A DNA stretch of 64,000 nt from G963665495 sp963665495. GTDB taxonomy: Bacteria; Desulfobacterota; Desulfovibrionia; Desulfovibrionales; Desulfovibrionaceae. This document shows, in pieces, positions 1 to 9,541 of this stretch (position 1 is its first letter; each line of letters starts with the position of its first letter). The stretch covers positions 1,240,001 through 1,304,000 of the forward strand of contig OY762289.1 in NCBI GenBank assembly GCA_963665495.1. Reading direction: 5' to 3'. Under the pieces are notes generated by a model, which was not told where the DNA came from, ran no database searches, and worked only from the letters and a program-made list of their open reading frames with translations. The translations under genes were made by a program, and so were the position numbers.

Positions 1-48
1 TTTGCCCCGTATTTACTCAAATATATCTATGGCCAATAGGTGCGGCGC

Positions 49-1692
49 ATGAAATGCAGCCTCGAGATACGCAAAGGTGCGGAAACCGTGCTTTCCCGTG
101 AGCTTGTTCCCGGAGAGTACGCCGTTGGTAGAAAAGACGGAAATGACATTGTGCTTGCCGACAAAAGTATTTCCGGAAAACACGCGGTAATTACTGTCAG
201 CAAGAAAAAAGTCGTTATTACCGATCCCGGAAGCCGTAACGGCGTTTTGCTTCAGGGGAAACGGATCAAAAAACAGTCCTTTGCCAAGGATTTTTCCGTG
301 CAGCTCGGACCTTTTTTGCTGCACTTTGCTCTGGGAGCTGCGGATGCCGGACAACAAACCAGTAAAACCAAAGAGGCCAAAAAGGCCGTACAGGCCTCGA
401 AAAGCCTGTTCGCCTCGCTTAATCCACGGGTTCTGGTCTGCTGCGTTGTGTTTTGTTTCGCGCTGTTCATGGCAGTGGTTTATTACGCGCCCCTCAAGGC
501 TGCTTTGGAATCCGGGCGCGAACGCGAGGCTTTGGCGCGCGGCTTTCTCCTGGCCCGCTATCTGGGCGCCGTGAATCAGCTTCCGTTGGAAGAAAAACGC
601 ATGGATGTTCTGCGTACGGATCCGAGCAACACGGAAGAGGGCGTACGCTATGCCTACGTCGTTGACCCCTACGGAAAGGTCCTGGCCCCTGCCCAGGAAA
701 TGGGCAAGTTTCTGAAGCTGCGCAAGATCGACAAGGCTCTGGCGGATCCGAAGTTGCGCGCCTGGGACGGCGATGACGGCGAGCAGATCATTTTTTACCC
801 CATCAAGGAATTCGACAAGCTGCTGGGTGCGGCCATCATCGGCTATGACCTGGAACGCGCCGTTGCCGTGCAGGGGAGCGGATACGGAGGCACAGCGGCG
901 ATGCTGTTTCTTGTTTCTCTGTTCGTCGCCGGACTGTGCTGTTTCGTGCTGCTACGCGGACTTCTTTCCCCCTTGCGGGCGCTGGCGGAAGATGCGGGCG
1001 TCAGCCTGAAGCAGCGGCAGGACCATGTGGGGTTCAAGGCAGCGTACGCCGAATTGCAGGCTCTGGTGGAAGCCATAAACAGAATGCTTTTGCTGATTGC
1101 CAAAACAGCGGACGCTGTGCCGCCAGTCAGACACGAGGAGACAGCTCCCCCCGCTACTCCTTCGGAAGAACAACCCCCTCCGGATGAAGCTGAATCTCCG
1201 CTTGATATGGATGCCACAATTATCTCCGACAAAGCACCTGAAAGCTCTGCGCCGCGCGAGTCTGCGGCACCAGAGTTTGTACAAAGTCTGTCGGAGGCTG
1301 CGGATATTGCAGATGCCGGCCCGGCCGGCGATTCCATTGATTTGAGCAGGGAACCGGCCCCTGAAACAGGTGGGGCCGCGAACGTGGGTACGGACATCGG
1401 TTCCGTGGAACTGCCCGCCTGCCACATTGATCTGCAGCTGTATACCATCGTGTCGTTCAATACGGCATTTTGCAGCTTTTTTCCTGTCGGCGAGAAAAAG
1501 GAAGGCATGCATATGCTCGAGGCGTTTCCTGATCCCGAATTGATCAGCGCTATTTCCACGTTGATTGATGATGCGCAGCTCGAGGCGGAGTCCGTGGTCA
1601 GGGGCGAACGCGTAATGTGCGTACGCAAGGAAGTCTTGCCGGGGGGCGCATGGACCGCCTTGTTTACTTTTAAGGAGACTGCAGATGGCTGA
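49..1692 (+). CDS. Membrane-anchored FHA-domain protein with C-terminal PAS-like region
   Basis: The N-terminal 100 residues form a forkhead-associated domain, which binds phosphothreonine peptides. The FHA hallmarks are visible: a GRKDGND strand, an SGKHA turn and an SRNG turn. One membrane helix follows at about residues 128-148 and a second at about 285-308. Between them is a roughly 135-residue extracytoplasmic segment (VVDPYGKVLAP) that resembles a small Cache sensor. A Pro/Glu-rich linker then leads to a C-terminal segment of about 100 residues that looks PAS-like. A GTG at 40 is in frame, but the ATG at 49 has an AGG eight bases upstream and is preferred. The stop overlaps the next FHA gene by 8 bases, so the two are probably translationally coupled. 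Inferred role: an inner-membrane receptor that recruits phosphorylated partners of the nearby kinase. The C-terminal assignment is weak. Confidence 0.8.
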   Translation: MKCSLEIRKGAETVLSRELVPGEYAVGRKDGNDIVLADKSISGKHAVITVSKKKVVITDPGSRNGVLLQGKRIKKQSFAKDFSVQLGPFLLHFALGAADAGQQTSKTKEAKKAVQASKSLFASLNPRVLVCCVVFCFALFMAVVYYAPLKAALESGREREALARGFLLARYLGAVNQLPLEEKRMDVLRTDPSNTEEGVRYAYVVDPYGKVLAPAQEMGKFLKLRKIDKALADPKLRAWDGDDGEQIIFYPIKEFDKLLGAAIIGYDLERAVAVQGSGYGGTAAMLFLVSLFVAGLCCFVLLRGLLSPLRALAEDAGVSLKQRQDHVGFKAAYAELQALVEAINRMLLLIAKTADAVPPVRHEETAPPATPSEEQPPPDEAESPLDMDATIISDKAPESSAPRESAAPEFVQSLSEAADIADAGPAGDSIDLSREPAPETGGAANVGTDIGSVELPACHIDLQLYTIVSFNTAFCSFFPVGEKKEGMHMLEAFPDPELISAISTLIDDAQLEAESVVRGERVMCVRKEVLPGGAWTALFTFKETADG

Positions 1693-2704
1693 TGCCTTTT
1701 CCGAAACCGTCGTCGAGGAAACACCGGGAACGATGACTCTGAAGGTGATTCAAGGCAAAGGCGAAGGGAAAAAATACGCGTTGGCAGAGGGTCGGGGCAT
1801 GGTCATCGGCCGGATGCAGGATAGCGATATTCACATTGACCCCGCTGACAAGCTGGCGTCTCGCCACCACGCCCGGATAACGCGTCAGGGAGATGCGGCC
1901 CTGCTGGAAGACCTGGGGAGTGGCAACGGCACTTTTGTGGGGGATGAAAAAATTTCGCAACAGTCATTGCAGCCGGGGGCAGTATTCCGAATCGGCGGCA
2001 CGACCTTTGTGCTCGAACTCCAGAGTCCGCAGGAAGCGACCAATGTCACCATGTATCTGGACTCCGAAAAACCAGTCAAAAAAGGCGGCAGCAAAGTCAG
2101 GGTGATTTTGCTGGGGGCGCTGCTGGTCTGCATGCTGGGCGTGCTTTTCATCCTGTTTTCCGGAGACAAGGATCCGGAAAAGGCCGAACAGCAGGTGGAA
2201 CCGCCGTTGAAGCAGACGGAGCAGGCCGTACCGGCTGCGGTTCCGACTCCGGCAGCCCAGCCCGCCGGACCAGAACCCGCCGGACCAGAGCCTGCGGCTG
2301 CAAAGCAAGTTGAAACAGAGGCTCCCCAAGAAGCGTCGCCGGACAAGGCTGGCTCTGACGTTTCTGAAATCAGCGGCACGCAAAAAAAAGAGTCGCAGGA
2401 TCATTTTCGCCAGGGGAGATTTTTTTATAACACGGGCAATCTGGAAAAGGCCGTGGACGAATGGGATCAGGCCTACAAATTGGATCCGGACAATCAGGCG
2501 GCCAAAAAATGGCTGCTGCGAGCGGAACAGGAACTGGACGAGCAGATAGACACCCATTACCGGCTCGGATTGAAAGCGAAAAAGTATATGCGCTATACCG
2601 ACGCGTGCAATGAATTCAAACTGGTCGTGAAGTGGAGTCGTGACAAAGAGGACGAGCGTTATCTGGACGCGTTGAAGCAACTAGAAGAGTTGAAGGATAA
2701 ATGA
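1685..2704 (+). CDS. FHA-domain membrane protein with C-terminal TPR region
   Basis: Residues about 20-115 are a well-formed FHA domain (GRMQDSD, SRHHA, GSGNGTFVG), so phosphothreonine binding is expected in the cytoplasm. A single membrane helix lies at about 138-160. A Pro/Ala/Glu linker follows, containing a short internal repeat (PAGPEPAGPEP) that is also a near-perfect DNA repeat at 2260-2291. The last 100 residues carry tetratricopeptide helices (FYNTGNLEKAVDEWDQAYKL). The C-terminus is therefore predicted to be outside the cytoplasm. The gene is second of three FHA genes that overlap one another, which implies one transcript and matched amounts. A scaffold linking cytoplasmic phosphorylation to periplasmic protein contacts is inferred. 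No specific ligand can be read from the sequence. Confidence 0.82.
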   Translation: MADAFSETVVEETPGTMTLKVIQGKGEGKKYALAEGRGMVIGRMQDSDIHIDPADKLASRHHARITRQGDAALLEDLGSGNGTFVGDEKISQQSLQPGAVFRIGGTTFVLELQSPQEATNVTMYLDSEKPVKKGGSKVRVILLGALLVCMLGVLFILFSGDKDPEKAEQQVEPPLKQTEQAVPAAVPTPAAQPAGPEPAGPEPAAAKQVETEAPQEASPDKAGSDVSEISGTQKKESQDHFRQGRFFYNTGNLEKAVDEWDQAYKLDPDNQAAKKWLLRAEQELDEQIDTHYRLGLKAKKYMRYTDACNEFKLVVKWSRDKEDERYLDALKQLEELKDK

Positions 2705-4173
2705 TCATGCCTGAAGAAGAACGAACGCAGCTGCAGCAGACCGGCGAATGGGCCGATTCCACAATGGATTACACCCAGCACGGCTTTCAGGTCGAACAGC
2801 AGAATACACTGGTTGTCATTGAAGGACCGTCCAGTGGATTGAGCAGATCATTCGGCGACGGCATTCTGGTCGGCCGGCAACCCAATTGCGATTTGCAACT
2901 TGATGACAGCAGCGTATCCCGCGAGCATCTGCGTATTGAGCGTAAGGGTAAAAAGTTGATTGCCAACAACCTGAACAGTAAGAATTTTACGTTGGTAAAC
3001 GGCAAAAAAGTTACTACCGCCACACTGCGCGACGGTGATGTCCTGAGCCTGGGCAATTCCAAGCTGCGTCTGAGTCTGAAGGGAGCAGGCGGTGGGAGTG
3101 CCGGTTCTCCTCAAAAGAGCAGCCGCGTACGTATTCTGTTGTTGCTTCTGTTGCTGCTGCTCATGCTGATAGTGCTGTTCGTCGCCCTGGGGTCCAAGGA
3201 CGATGGATCCCGGAAAACTGAGACGTCCGTGCTGGAACAGGAACGCGAAAAAGAGGCCGCAGTCGAGGATGCCAGCGTCAAGCGGGCCATAGCCGTTCAT
3301 TTGAATAACGGAAAGCGCTTCATGGAAGAAGGAAACTACCCGCAGGCGCTGGAGCGATTTGAAGCCGTGCTGCAGCTTGTCGCAAAGCATCCGCAAGCAG
3401 AAAAACTGGCCGCAGAGTGCAGGGAGCGCATTCAGAAAAAACAGCAGGCCGAGGCGAAGAGAGAGCAGGAAGTACTGGAAAGAAAACAAAAAGTGGCGCC
3501 AATGCTCACGGAGGCCAACGTACTGTACAGTACGAAGGATTACGCAGGTGCGATTTCCGTCTTGAAACAGGCTCTGGAAATATCACCCCACGACCAGGAT
3601 CTGCAGGAGTTGCAGGTCAAGGTGCAGGAGGCCTATCAGCTCGAGCAGGATACCCTGAACAAGCAGCAAAAGCGGACTGAGCGAGTTTTGAAGCGTATCC
3701 AGAGCAGCAAGGCCAAGGCCGAGGAATATGAGGCCAAAGGGCAGCATTACCGCGCTCTCAAGGAGTACGAGTTTATTCTGAGCATGAACGCCAAAGGGCC
3801 GGAGATTGAGGCCATAAAAGGCAAGGCTAGCGAACAGCGAAAAATCCTTGAAGAACAGACCCGAAGTGATTTGGAGGCCGGACAACAACTGGCCGAACAG
3901 GAAAAATATGAAGAAGCCATGCTGGAATGGCGCAAGGTGCTGGAGGTTTATCCGGATCATCCGGGCGCGTTGAGCGCGATGCAGCAACTTCTGCCCACGC
4001 TGGAAAAAAAGGCCAAGGAATTGTATCAGCAGGGGCTGGTTTACGAAGATCTGGGCCAGACCGCCAAGGCGGTGGAAAGTTATGAGCAGGCCATGGAAGT
4101 TTTAGAAATCAATCCCAAACACGAGTATTATCTCAAATCAAAGAAAAAGTTGAAAGAGCACGGGGCATTGTAG
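2701..4173 (+). CDS. FHA-domain membrane protein with multiple TPRs
   Basis: The gene starts in an ATGA overlap with the preceding FHA gene. Residues about 40-130 form an FHA domain (VGRQPNCD, VSREHL, LVNGKKV), although the usual SxNG turn is changed to SKNFTLVNG. A Leu-rich membrane helix spans about 142-164. The rest, about 195-485, is charged alpha-helix with repeated TPR-like units (ALERFEAVLQL, AISVLKQALEI, AMLEWRKVLEV, AVESYEQAMEV) interspersed with coiled coil. The architecture matches the upstream gene but has a much longer TPR arm. Together the three genes look like a family produced by duplication with diverging outer domains. Partner proteins are unknown. Confidence 0.82.
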   Translation: MIMPEEERTQLQQTGEWADSTMDYTQHGFQVEQQNTLVVIEGPSSGLSRSFGDGILVGRQPNCDLQLDDSSVSREHLRIERKGKKLIANNLNSKNFTLVNGKKVTTATLRDGDVLSLGNSKLRLSLKGAGGGSAGSPQKSSRVRILLLLLLLLLMLIVLFVALGSKDDGSRKTETSVLEQEREKEAAVEDASVKRAIAVHLNNGKRFMEEGNYPQALERFEAVLQLVAKHPQAEKLAAECRERIQKKQQAEAKREQEVLERKQKVAPMLTEANVLYSTKDYAGAISVLKQALEISPHDQDLQELQVKVQEAYQLEQDTLNKQQKRTERVLKRIQSSKAKAEEYEAKGQHYRALKEYEFILSMNAKGPEIEAIKGKASEQRKILEEQTRSDLEAGQQLAEQEKYEEAMLEWRKVLEVYPDHPGALSAMQQLLPTLEKKAKELYQQGLVYEDLGQTAKAVESYEQAMEVLEINPKHEYYLKSKKKLKEHGAL

Positions 4174-4225
4174 TCCTGAAGGCTTTTGAAGCCGGAAAGC
4201 AAATTTTTCGGAAGATGCAATACTG

Positions 4226-4264
4226 GAGCCTCTGCGCCGCGAGCGTACGGGCTCTTTGCTTTTT
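4226..4264 (+). terminator. Weak candidate terminator of the FHA operon
   Basis: A GAGCC/GGCTC stem with a long GC-rich loop is followed by TTTGCTTTTT. It lies between the third FHA gene and the convergent kinase gene. The stem is only about five base pairs, so termination may be inefficient. Confidence 0.35.
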
Positions 4265-4286
4265 CCGGGGAGGCGGCGGAAAGAGC

Positions 4287-5969
4287 TTAGCGCCGCCAGT
4301 TGTCCATCGTACGCCTGCTGTTCAGAAAGGTTATGACCGTGGAACAGCCGTCGCAGAGATTGTTCACTTTGAGCAGAGGAAAACTGTATTCTTTGCTCTG
4401 TGCATTCCAGGACAGGGCGATTTGTTCTTTTGCTGTGACAGGCGTGATGTTTCGTGCGCTTTTCCGCAAGATTTTTCGTAAAATATAGCGGTTGATTATT
4501 TCGAATTTTTTATTTCCATAATTAACTGTAGTATGCAGTAGGCTGTATTTTCTTTCCAGTTCCGTATTGCGCGTGTTGCTGGCCATGAAGTAGATGGAAA
4601 CTGTTTCTTTAGGACCGAGAACATAGGGTGTCGTACGGGATGGCAGCACGTATGTCCGGCCTTTAGTAACCGGATTATTCAAATTTTCAGCTTTTGTTAA
4701 AAAACCGGATGATGGGAAAAGCTGGTTCACATAAAGTTCATTGACAATGGTAAAAATATACACATAACAGTCCTGGTCCGGAGTAAAACATATTTTATAG
4801 GTGTCCCTTGGATTCAATTCCTCATTGTTGCGTAATTTTCTGATGCTTTCGGAGCCATCCGGCTGAAAAAAGTAGTTGAGCTGAAATGAAAGGTTGGCAG
4901 GTGTAGCATTTTGGGGCTGTCCGGTGGCTGCCGGTTTATCCTGCTGGGAGACGGGGGGCTGGCCGGGGGAGGGACCATAACGCAGCAGAGCCAGGCCGCC
5001 GAAGACTGCCAGTAGAACAAGCGCTGCCGTGAGCGCGGATTTACGAATCATCGAACTGCGACGGGCGTTTTGGGATCTGACGGAGCTGCCCAGCTGCAAT
5101 TCGCGCAGGGCGGTGATGATCTCCTGGCAGTTCTGAAAACGGTGCTCAGGAGTTTTATTCATGCAGTTTTCAATGATCTCGTCGAGTTGCACCGGCAGAA
5201 GGGGATTGATTTTTGAGGGGGGCGCCGGGGCCGAATGCGTAATTTTATAGGCGACGGATGAAAACGTTTCTCCTGAAAAGGCTTTTTCTCCAGTCAGGAA
5301 GAGGTAAAACACCGCCCCGAGGGAGAAAATATCTGATTGGAGCGTTCCCCGGATACCACCGACCTGTTCGGGAGACATATAGCTCGGCGTACCGATGATC
5401 TGTTCCGTACGCGTCAATTCGGAATCCTGCGTATGTACGGTGCCGAAATCCATGATCTTGATCACGCCCTGGTGCGTCACCATGATGTTGGTCGGCTTGA
5501 TGTCTCTGTGAACGAGTCCGGATTCGTGAATCACATCCAGTCCTTCGCACATCTGAATCATGTATTGCAGTTTTGTCTGCAGCGGAAGTTCCACCGGGGA
5601 TTTGCACAGTTCCATGAGCGTCTGGCCTTCCACATACTCCATGGCAATGTACAAGGTGTTTTCATGGCGCCCGATGGCGTATACTTTGATGATGTTGTTG
5701 TGGTTTATTTTCGCAAGTGATTTGGCTTCTCTGAGAAAACGCTGCACCAGTTGCCTGCGGTTTTCATGGGACATGGATGGCGGCGGCGCATGCAGGGTTT
5801 TGATTGCTGCCAGACGGTCCAGCATGGGGTCCTTGCCCAGATACACAGTCCCCATGCCGCCTTTTCCCAACATGCGGATGATGGTGAATTTACCAATTCT
5901 GGGCGGCAGATCTTGCGTATCGCAGTCGTCTACAAGGACTAGGGTCAGATCATCCTGGCTATCCGGCAC
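4287..5969 (-). CDS. Membrane Ser/Thr protein kinase with C-terminal DUF4384-like domain
   Basis: This is a Hanks-type (PknB-like) kinase that phosphorylates Ser/Thr residues. Visible motifs are the glycine loop GKGGMG (35-40), catalytic-site lysine K57 in AAIK, HRDIKPTN (154-161), DFG (174-176) and SPEQ (199-202). A membrane helix at about 312-330 separates it from a roughly 230-residue outer region. Its first part (FFQPDGSESIRKLRNNEE, CYVYIFTI) resembles DUF4384, a domain found attached to bacterial kinases and envelope proteins. The start is GTG at 5969, chosen for the ideal GGAGG placed six bases upstream. The gene converges on the FHA operon, whose products are the expected readers of its phosphorylation. 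A PP2C phosphatase two genes upstream could oppose it. Confidence 0.9.
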   Translation of the reverse strand: MPDSQDDLTLVLVDDCDTQDLPPRIGKFTIIRMLGKGGMGTVYLGKDPMLDRLAAIKTLHAPPPSMSHENRRQLVQRFLREAKSLAKINHNNIIKVYAIGRHENTLYIAMEYVEGQTLMELCKSPVELPLQTKLQYMIQMCEGLDVIHESGLVHRDIKPTNIMVTHQGVIKIMDFGTVHTQDSELTRTEQIIGTPSYMSPEQVGGIRGTLQSDIFSLGAVFYLFLTGEKAFSGETFSSVAYKITHSAPAPPSKINPLLPVQLDEIIENCMNKTPEHRFQNCQEIITALRELQLGSSVRSQNARRSSMIRKSALTAALVLLAVFGGLALLRYGPSPGQPPVSQQDKPAATGQPQNATPANLSFQLNYFFQPDGSESIRKLRNNEELNPRDTYKICFTPDQDCYVYIFTIVNELYVNQLFPSSGFLTKAENLNNPVTKGRTYVLPSRTTPYVLGPKETVSIYFMASNTRNTELERKYSLLHTTVNYGNKKFEIINRYILRKILRKSARNITPVTAKEQIALSWNAQSKEYSFPLLKVNNLCDGCSTVITFLNSRRTMDNWRR

Positions 5970-6193
5970 AATTGCCTCCTTCGGCTGATTGAAAATAACA
6001 GCTTAAAGGAACATGGAAAAAAGACGGGGCATACCGCTTTTCCCCTGTGACCATCCCGTATCTTCATAAGAGATAATAGGGCCGTACGCAAACAATTTGC
6101 ATCGTGCTGGATCATGAACCATTTGGTTGAGCAGCGGACAACTGTCTGCGGCATCTGTCAGGACAGGTTGTTGCGGGGGGCCGGCCTTTTCCG

Positions 6194-7351
6194 TCAGTCT
6201 GTGGGCGGCGCGATGGTTTCGTAAATTTCGTCGGAGGCCATCATGATGTCCACAGGCGGATCGTAGCCGATGATTTCCGCCACTTTGAGGTTCATGGCGA
6301 TTTTTTGGGGAGCCTGCCAGCATTGGTTGATGTCGCGCGGTTTTGCTCCGTTGAGGATTTTGGCCAGGACTTCCGCATTGAATTTCCCCTCGTGTTCGTA
6401 ATTGGCCTGGGCAATGCTCATCAGTACGCCGTGTCTGACCTGTTTTGAGCCCAGCATGGAGAATGTCGGCAAGTGATGCGCGTAGAGCGGGGCAAGCAGA
6501 TTGGGGAGGTTTTTGACCGTTACGCCCCGGTGTTCCGTAATGTATACGGCATCGACCTTAGGGGCTATTTCCTCATAGCATTTAGCGACGAGAGTTTCAG
6601 CTTCCTGCAACGAAACGTTGTTGAAGGGCGCATTGCAACTGATAACCTTGAAGCCGCGCTCTTTGGCGATGGCGTTGATGGCGTCCAGTGCGGCAAAGGT
6701 GGCTCCTTCAGCGGAGTTCTCGTATACGATCCCCAAACGTTTGAACCCCACAATATTGTGGAAAAGACGGAGCTGTCTTTCATACCGTTCGGGTTCAACC
6801 AATGCGTGGATGTTGTCCCGGCCGGAATCTTCCATGCTTTTTACAATACCCGAACCGATGGGATCGCTGCAGGAGGCCACCATTGTGGGTATCGTATTGG
6901 CGTCAACGGCCAGGTCTTGCCCTGCCCAGGTGCCCAAAGCGAGAATGAGATCAAGGTCTTTTTGTGAATTGGCGCGTTTGAGAAAAGTTGCCTGCGTATT
7001 GTGCCTCAGGTCGGCATCAAAATCGCCAGGCGAGTAGAACGCATCAGCAACAAACTCCAGGTAGTCGCTTTGCGCATTGGCGGAGAGCCATTGCCAGAAT
7101 TTCTGATCGTGCATTTTCCCCGGGGGAAAATTTACTTTGAGCCAGCCCAGGTCCTGCAAGCCGAGAAGCGTGTTTCGCAAAATAATCTGGTAATTGGGAT
7201 ATTGTCCGCCTTCGTAAAAACCAATACGCCATTTTTTTCCATGGTTTGTCACCGGTGAAGTCGGAAAAGCGTCTCCGGGTTTAGCGAATCCGGGGACGGC
7301 GAATCCCATGGCCAGAACGCAGGTAAGAACGAAAAAGGCGAGCTTCCGCAT
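6194..7351 (-). CDS. ABC-type periplasmic substrate-binding protein (TrpX-like family)
   Basis: A classical signal peptide (residues 1-23, ending AVPGFA) precedes a two-lobed binding fold. Segments such as LGIVYENSAEGATFAALDA and LALGTWAGQDLAVDANTIPTM, cut here to short stretches, fit the ABC_sub_bind family. That family includes tryptophan/tyrosine-type binding proteins. No permease or ATPase gene is adjacent. Instead the gene lies between the membrane kinase and the PP2C phosphatase on the same strand, so it may deliver a ligand signal to one of them rather than feed a transporter. GGGAG seven bases before the ATG supports the start. The ligand is not predictable. Confidence 0.8.
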   Translation of the reverse strand: MRKLAFFVLTCVLAMGFAVPGFAKPGDAFPTSPVTNHGKKWRIGFYEGGQYPNYQIILRNTLLGLQDLGWLKVNFPPGKMHDQKFWQWLSANAQSDYLEFVADAFYSPGDFDADLRHNTQATFLKRANSQKDLDLILALGTWAGQDLAVDANTIPTMVASCSDPIGSGIVKSMEDSGRDNIHALVEPERYERQLRLFHNIVGFKRLGIVYENSAEGATFAALDAINAIAKERGFKVISCNAPFNNVSLQEAETLVAKCYEEIAPKVDAVYITEHRGVTVKNLPNLLAPLYAHHLPTFSMLGSKQVRHGVLMSIAQANYEHEGKFNAEVLAKILNGAKPRDINQCWQAPQKIAMNLKVAEIIGYDPPVDIMMASDEIYETIAPPTD

Positions 7352-7501
7352 TTACTACTCCCCTGAGCTTAAGAAAGATAGAATCCTCTAGATATCACAG
7401 CTTCTGATAGCTGATCAAGAAAGTTTGCAAATCGGGTCAAAAGCTTCCGTTTCGAAAAATGGGTCCGGATAGCTGTATCGATGTTGTAACTACAAGTTGT
7501 T

Positions 7502-9541
7502 TCAATCGTCAGTTGGACCGTTGTATTTGATGCACAGCATGGTGATGTCATCCCATTGCATAAACCCAGCAGCATGTTCGTTGATAGCATCCATGACGCC
7601 GCTGATGACATCCTTGGGGGTTTTGGTGTTCAGCTTGTCGGTTACCTGCAGTAACCGTTCGTCCGAGAAAAGTTCACGTTCGCAGTTTGCGGCTTCCGTA
7701 ACGCCGTCCGTGTACAAAAAGAGGGTTTCGCCCGGCTTGAGCTCCGTATACAGGGTAACATAGGGCATATCCTCCATGGCTCCGGCGATGGGGCCGCTGA
7801 TGCCTTCGACAAATGCGGACTTCCTGGTGGGGCTGAAAATAACGGGAAGATTATGGCCGGCATTGCAATAGCGTATGGCTCCCGTCTGCATGTCCAGCAT
7901 ACCGATGATCATGGTGACGAACATGGAGTTCGGATTGTCCGTGCTGAGCGCGTTGTTCACTTTAGACATGATCTCGGCCGGATCGTCATAGGTTTCGGCC
8001 ATGAGCTTAACCAGTGTTTTGGTGATGGCCATGAACAGGGCAGCGGGAACGCCTTTGTCCGAGACATCGCCTACGGAAAAAAAGAGCTGTTTTTCATTGA
8101 TGAAAAAGAAATCGTACAAATCGCCGCCGACCTGTTTGGCAGGTTCGAGAAAAGCGTACAGCTGTACTTCTTTCAATTCGTCCGAAGGAGGCGGAGGAAA
8201 TACCTTGGGCAACAAGCCCATCTGAATACTGCGGGCGATGTGCAGTTCATGCTCGATACGCTGTTTGGAAGCGGTGACGTCCATGAGTTCGCGAATTTTG
8301 GTCCGCAGGGAGGTTTCCATGGACATGAAGGTTTCCGCCAGATGACCCACCTCGTCCTTGTACAATTCCGGCAGGTCTTGGATGGGCGGCGCTTCTTTTC
8401 GTTCTTCTGTGAGATCTGCCTCGGAAAGGCTTTTCGCGTATGCGGAAAGGCGAACGAGCGGCCGGGAAATTTTGTTGGCGAACAACAGTCCGATTATCAG
8501 GCTCAGGGCCAGGGCTGCGGATGTGATCATGCTTTGGCGCGTCAGAAGCTCGCGGGCGGGTTTGTGAACTTCCTCTGTGGAAACATTGGTGCAGATATAC
8601 CATTTCAGCGGCTTGAAATAGGTGACATAGGATTCCATCTCTTCGGAACCAGGGACGTTACTTTGATGATAAACAGGTCGGTTTTCGCCGGCATGCGCCG
8701 CGTCTATCAGATCATCCAACAGGTTCTTGTTGTCGAGAACGTTGACGGAAGTTGCGAGCTGCTCTTTGTCTTTTTCAGGAGCAAGGAGAATTTTTTTATT
8801 TGCATTGAAAATAAAGACATAGCCCGTGTCGGCAAAATGAACGTTGGCGATGGTCTCTTTTAGTGTGGCGAAATGCTCCTCGAGCTTGCGTTGCATTTCG
8901 ATTTCCACGTCTCCCACGTAATTGGAAGCGCCGACGGTCCAGCCCCATTTAGGGAAATATCGGAAATGGGCGAACTTTTTAATCGGATCCTCACTTCCGT
9001 TCACATCCCAGATAAATGTGCTGAAGGCGTGTCCTTTTTTTCTGGCCTCTTCTCTGGCAGCGTCAAACAGCGGGCGCCCTTTGATATCCCGTAAATGGGA
9101 CATATTGCGTCCGATGAGTTCTTTTTCCGGGTAATAGAGAATGGCGTTGTCTTCGCCGTATATGATGCCGTGTTGCTGATCTTCACCATCCATACGGGCA
9201 ATCCATTTCAACGCCATGTTTTTAGCCACATCTTGATCCAGAACGCCTTGATCCGTGAGATTGGCATATTCCTCTATGCCAGCAAGAAAGACATCCGAAA
9301 GGGCCTTCGTATCTCCCTTACGGCGTTTGATGGTTGCCATTTTATCCCAAATCAGATTTTCATAGCTGGCGTCAATGTTCAGGGTTACCAGTTGCAGCAC
9401 ATTCTGGGCGGAACGTTCTTCTGCAGCGAGCATGGCATTTTCAACGTTGCGTTTACTGAAAATCATGAAAGTGAACGCGACCAGGGAAAGAATGCAGATG
9501 ACGAGAAATAATATTTTTTGTTTCAGGGAGCGCAGTTTCAC
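7502..9541 (-). CDS. Cache-HAMP-SpoIIE/PP2C membrane phosphatase
   Basis: The order is: membrane helix (about 8-28), a large extracytoplasmic double-Cache sensor (about 30-350, with two YPEKELIGRNMSHL-like and FKPLKWYICTN signatures), a second helix, HAMP, a coiled coil (RIEHELHIARSIQMGLLP) and a C-terminal SpoIIE-type PP2C domain. Metal-binding aspartates are visible in GGDLYDFF, GDVSDKGVPAALFM and YTDGVTEA. Such proteins dephosphorylate Ser/Thr targets, often anti-sigma-factor antagonists or FHA partners. A longer reading frame extends to 9640, but the GTG at 9541 has GGAG five bases upstream and begins directly before the first membrane helix, so it is chosen. With the nearby kinase and FHA proteins it could form a kinase/phosphatase pair. 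Confidence 0.88.
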   Translation of the reverse strand: MKLRSLKQKILFLVICILSLVAFTFMIFSKRNVENAMLAAEERSAQNVLQLVTLNIDASYENLIWDKMATIKRRKGDTKALSDVFLAGIEEYANLTDQGVLDQDVAKNMALKWIARMDGEDQQHGIIYGEDNAILYYPEKELIGRNMSHLRDIKGRPLFDAAREEARKKGHAFSTFIWDVNGSEDPIKKFAHFRYFPKWGWTVGASNYVGDVEIEMQRKLEEHFATLKETIANVHFADTGYVFIFNANKKILLAPEKDKEQLATSVNVLDNKNLLDDLIDAAHAGENRPVYHQSNVPGSEEMESYVTYFKPLKWYICTNVSTEEVHKPARELLTRQSMITSAALALSLIIGLLFANKISRPLVRLSAYAKSLSEADLTEERKEAPPIQDLPELYKDEVGHLAETFMSMETSLRTKIRELMDVTASKQRIEHELHIARSIQMGLLPKVFPPPPSDELKEVQLYAFLEPAKQVGGDLYDFFFINEKQLFFSVGDVSDKGVPAALFMAITKTLVKLMAETYDDPAEIMSKVNNALSTDNPNSMFVTMIIGMLDMQTGAIRYCNAGHNLPVIFSPTRKSAFVEGISGPIAGAMEDMPYVTLYTELKPGETLFLYTDGVTEAANCERELFSDERLLQVTDKLNTKTPKDVISGVMDAINEHAAGFMQWDDITMLCIKYNGPTDD

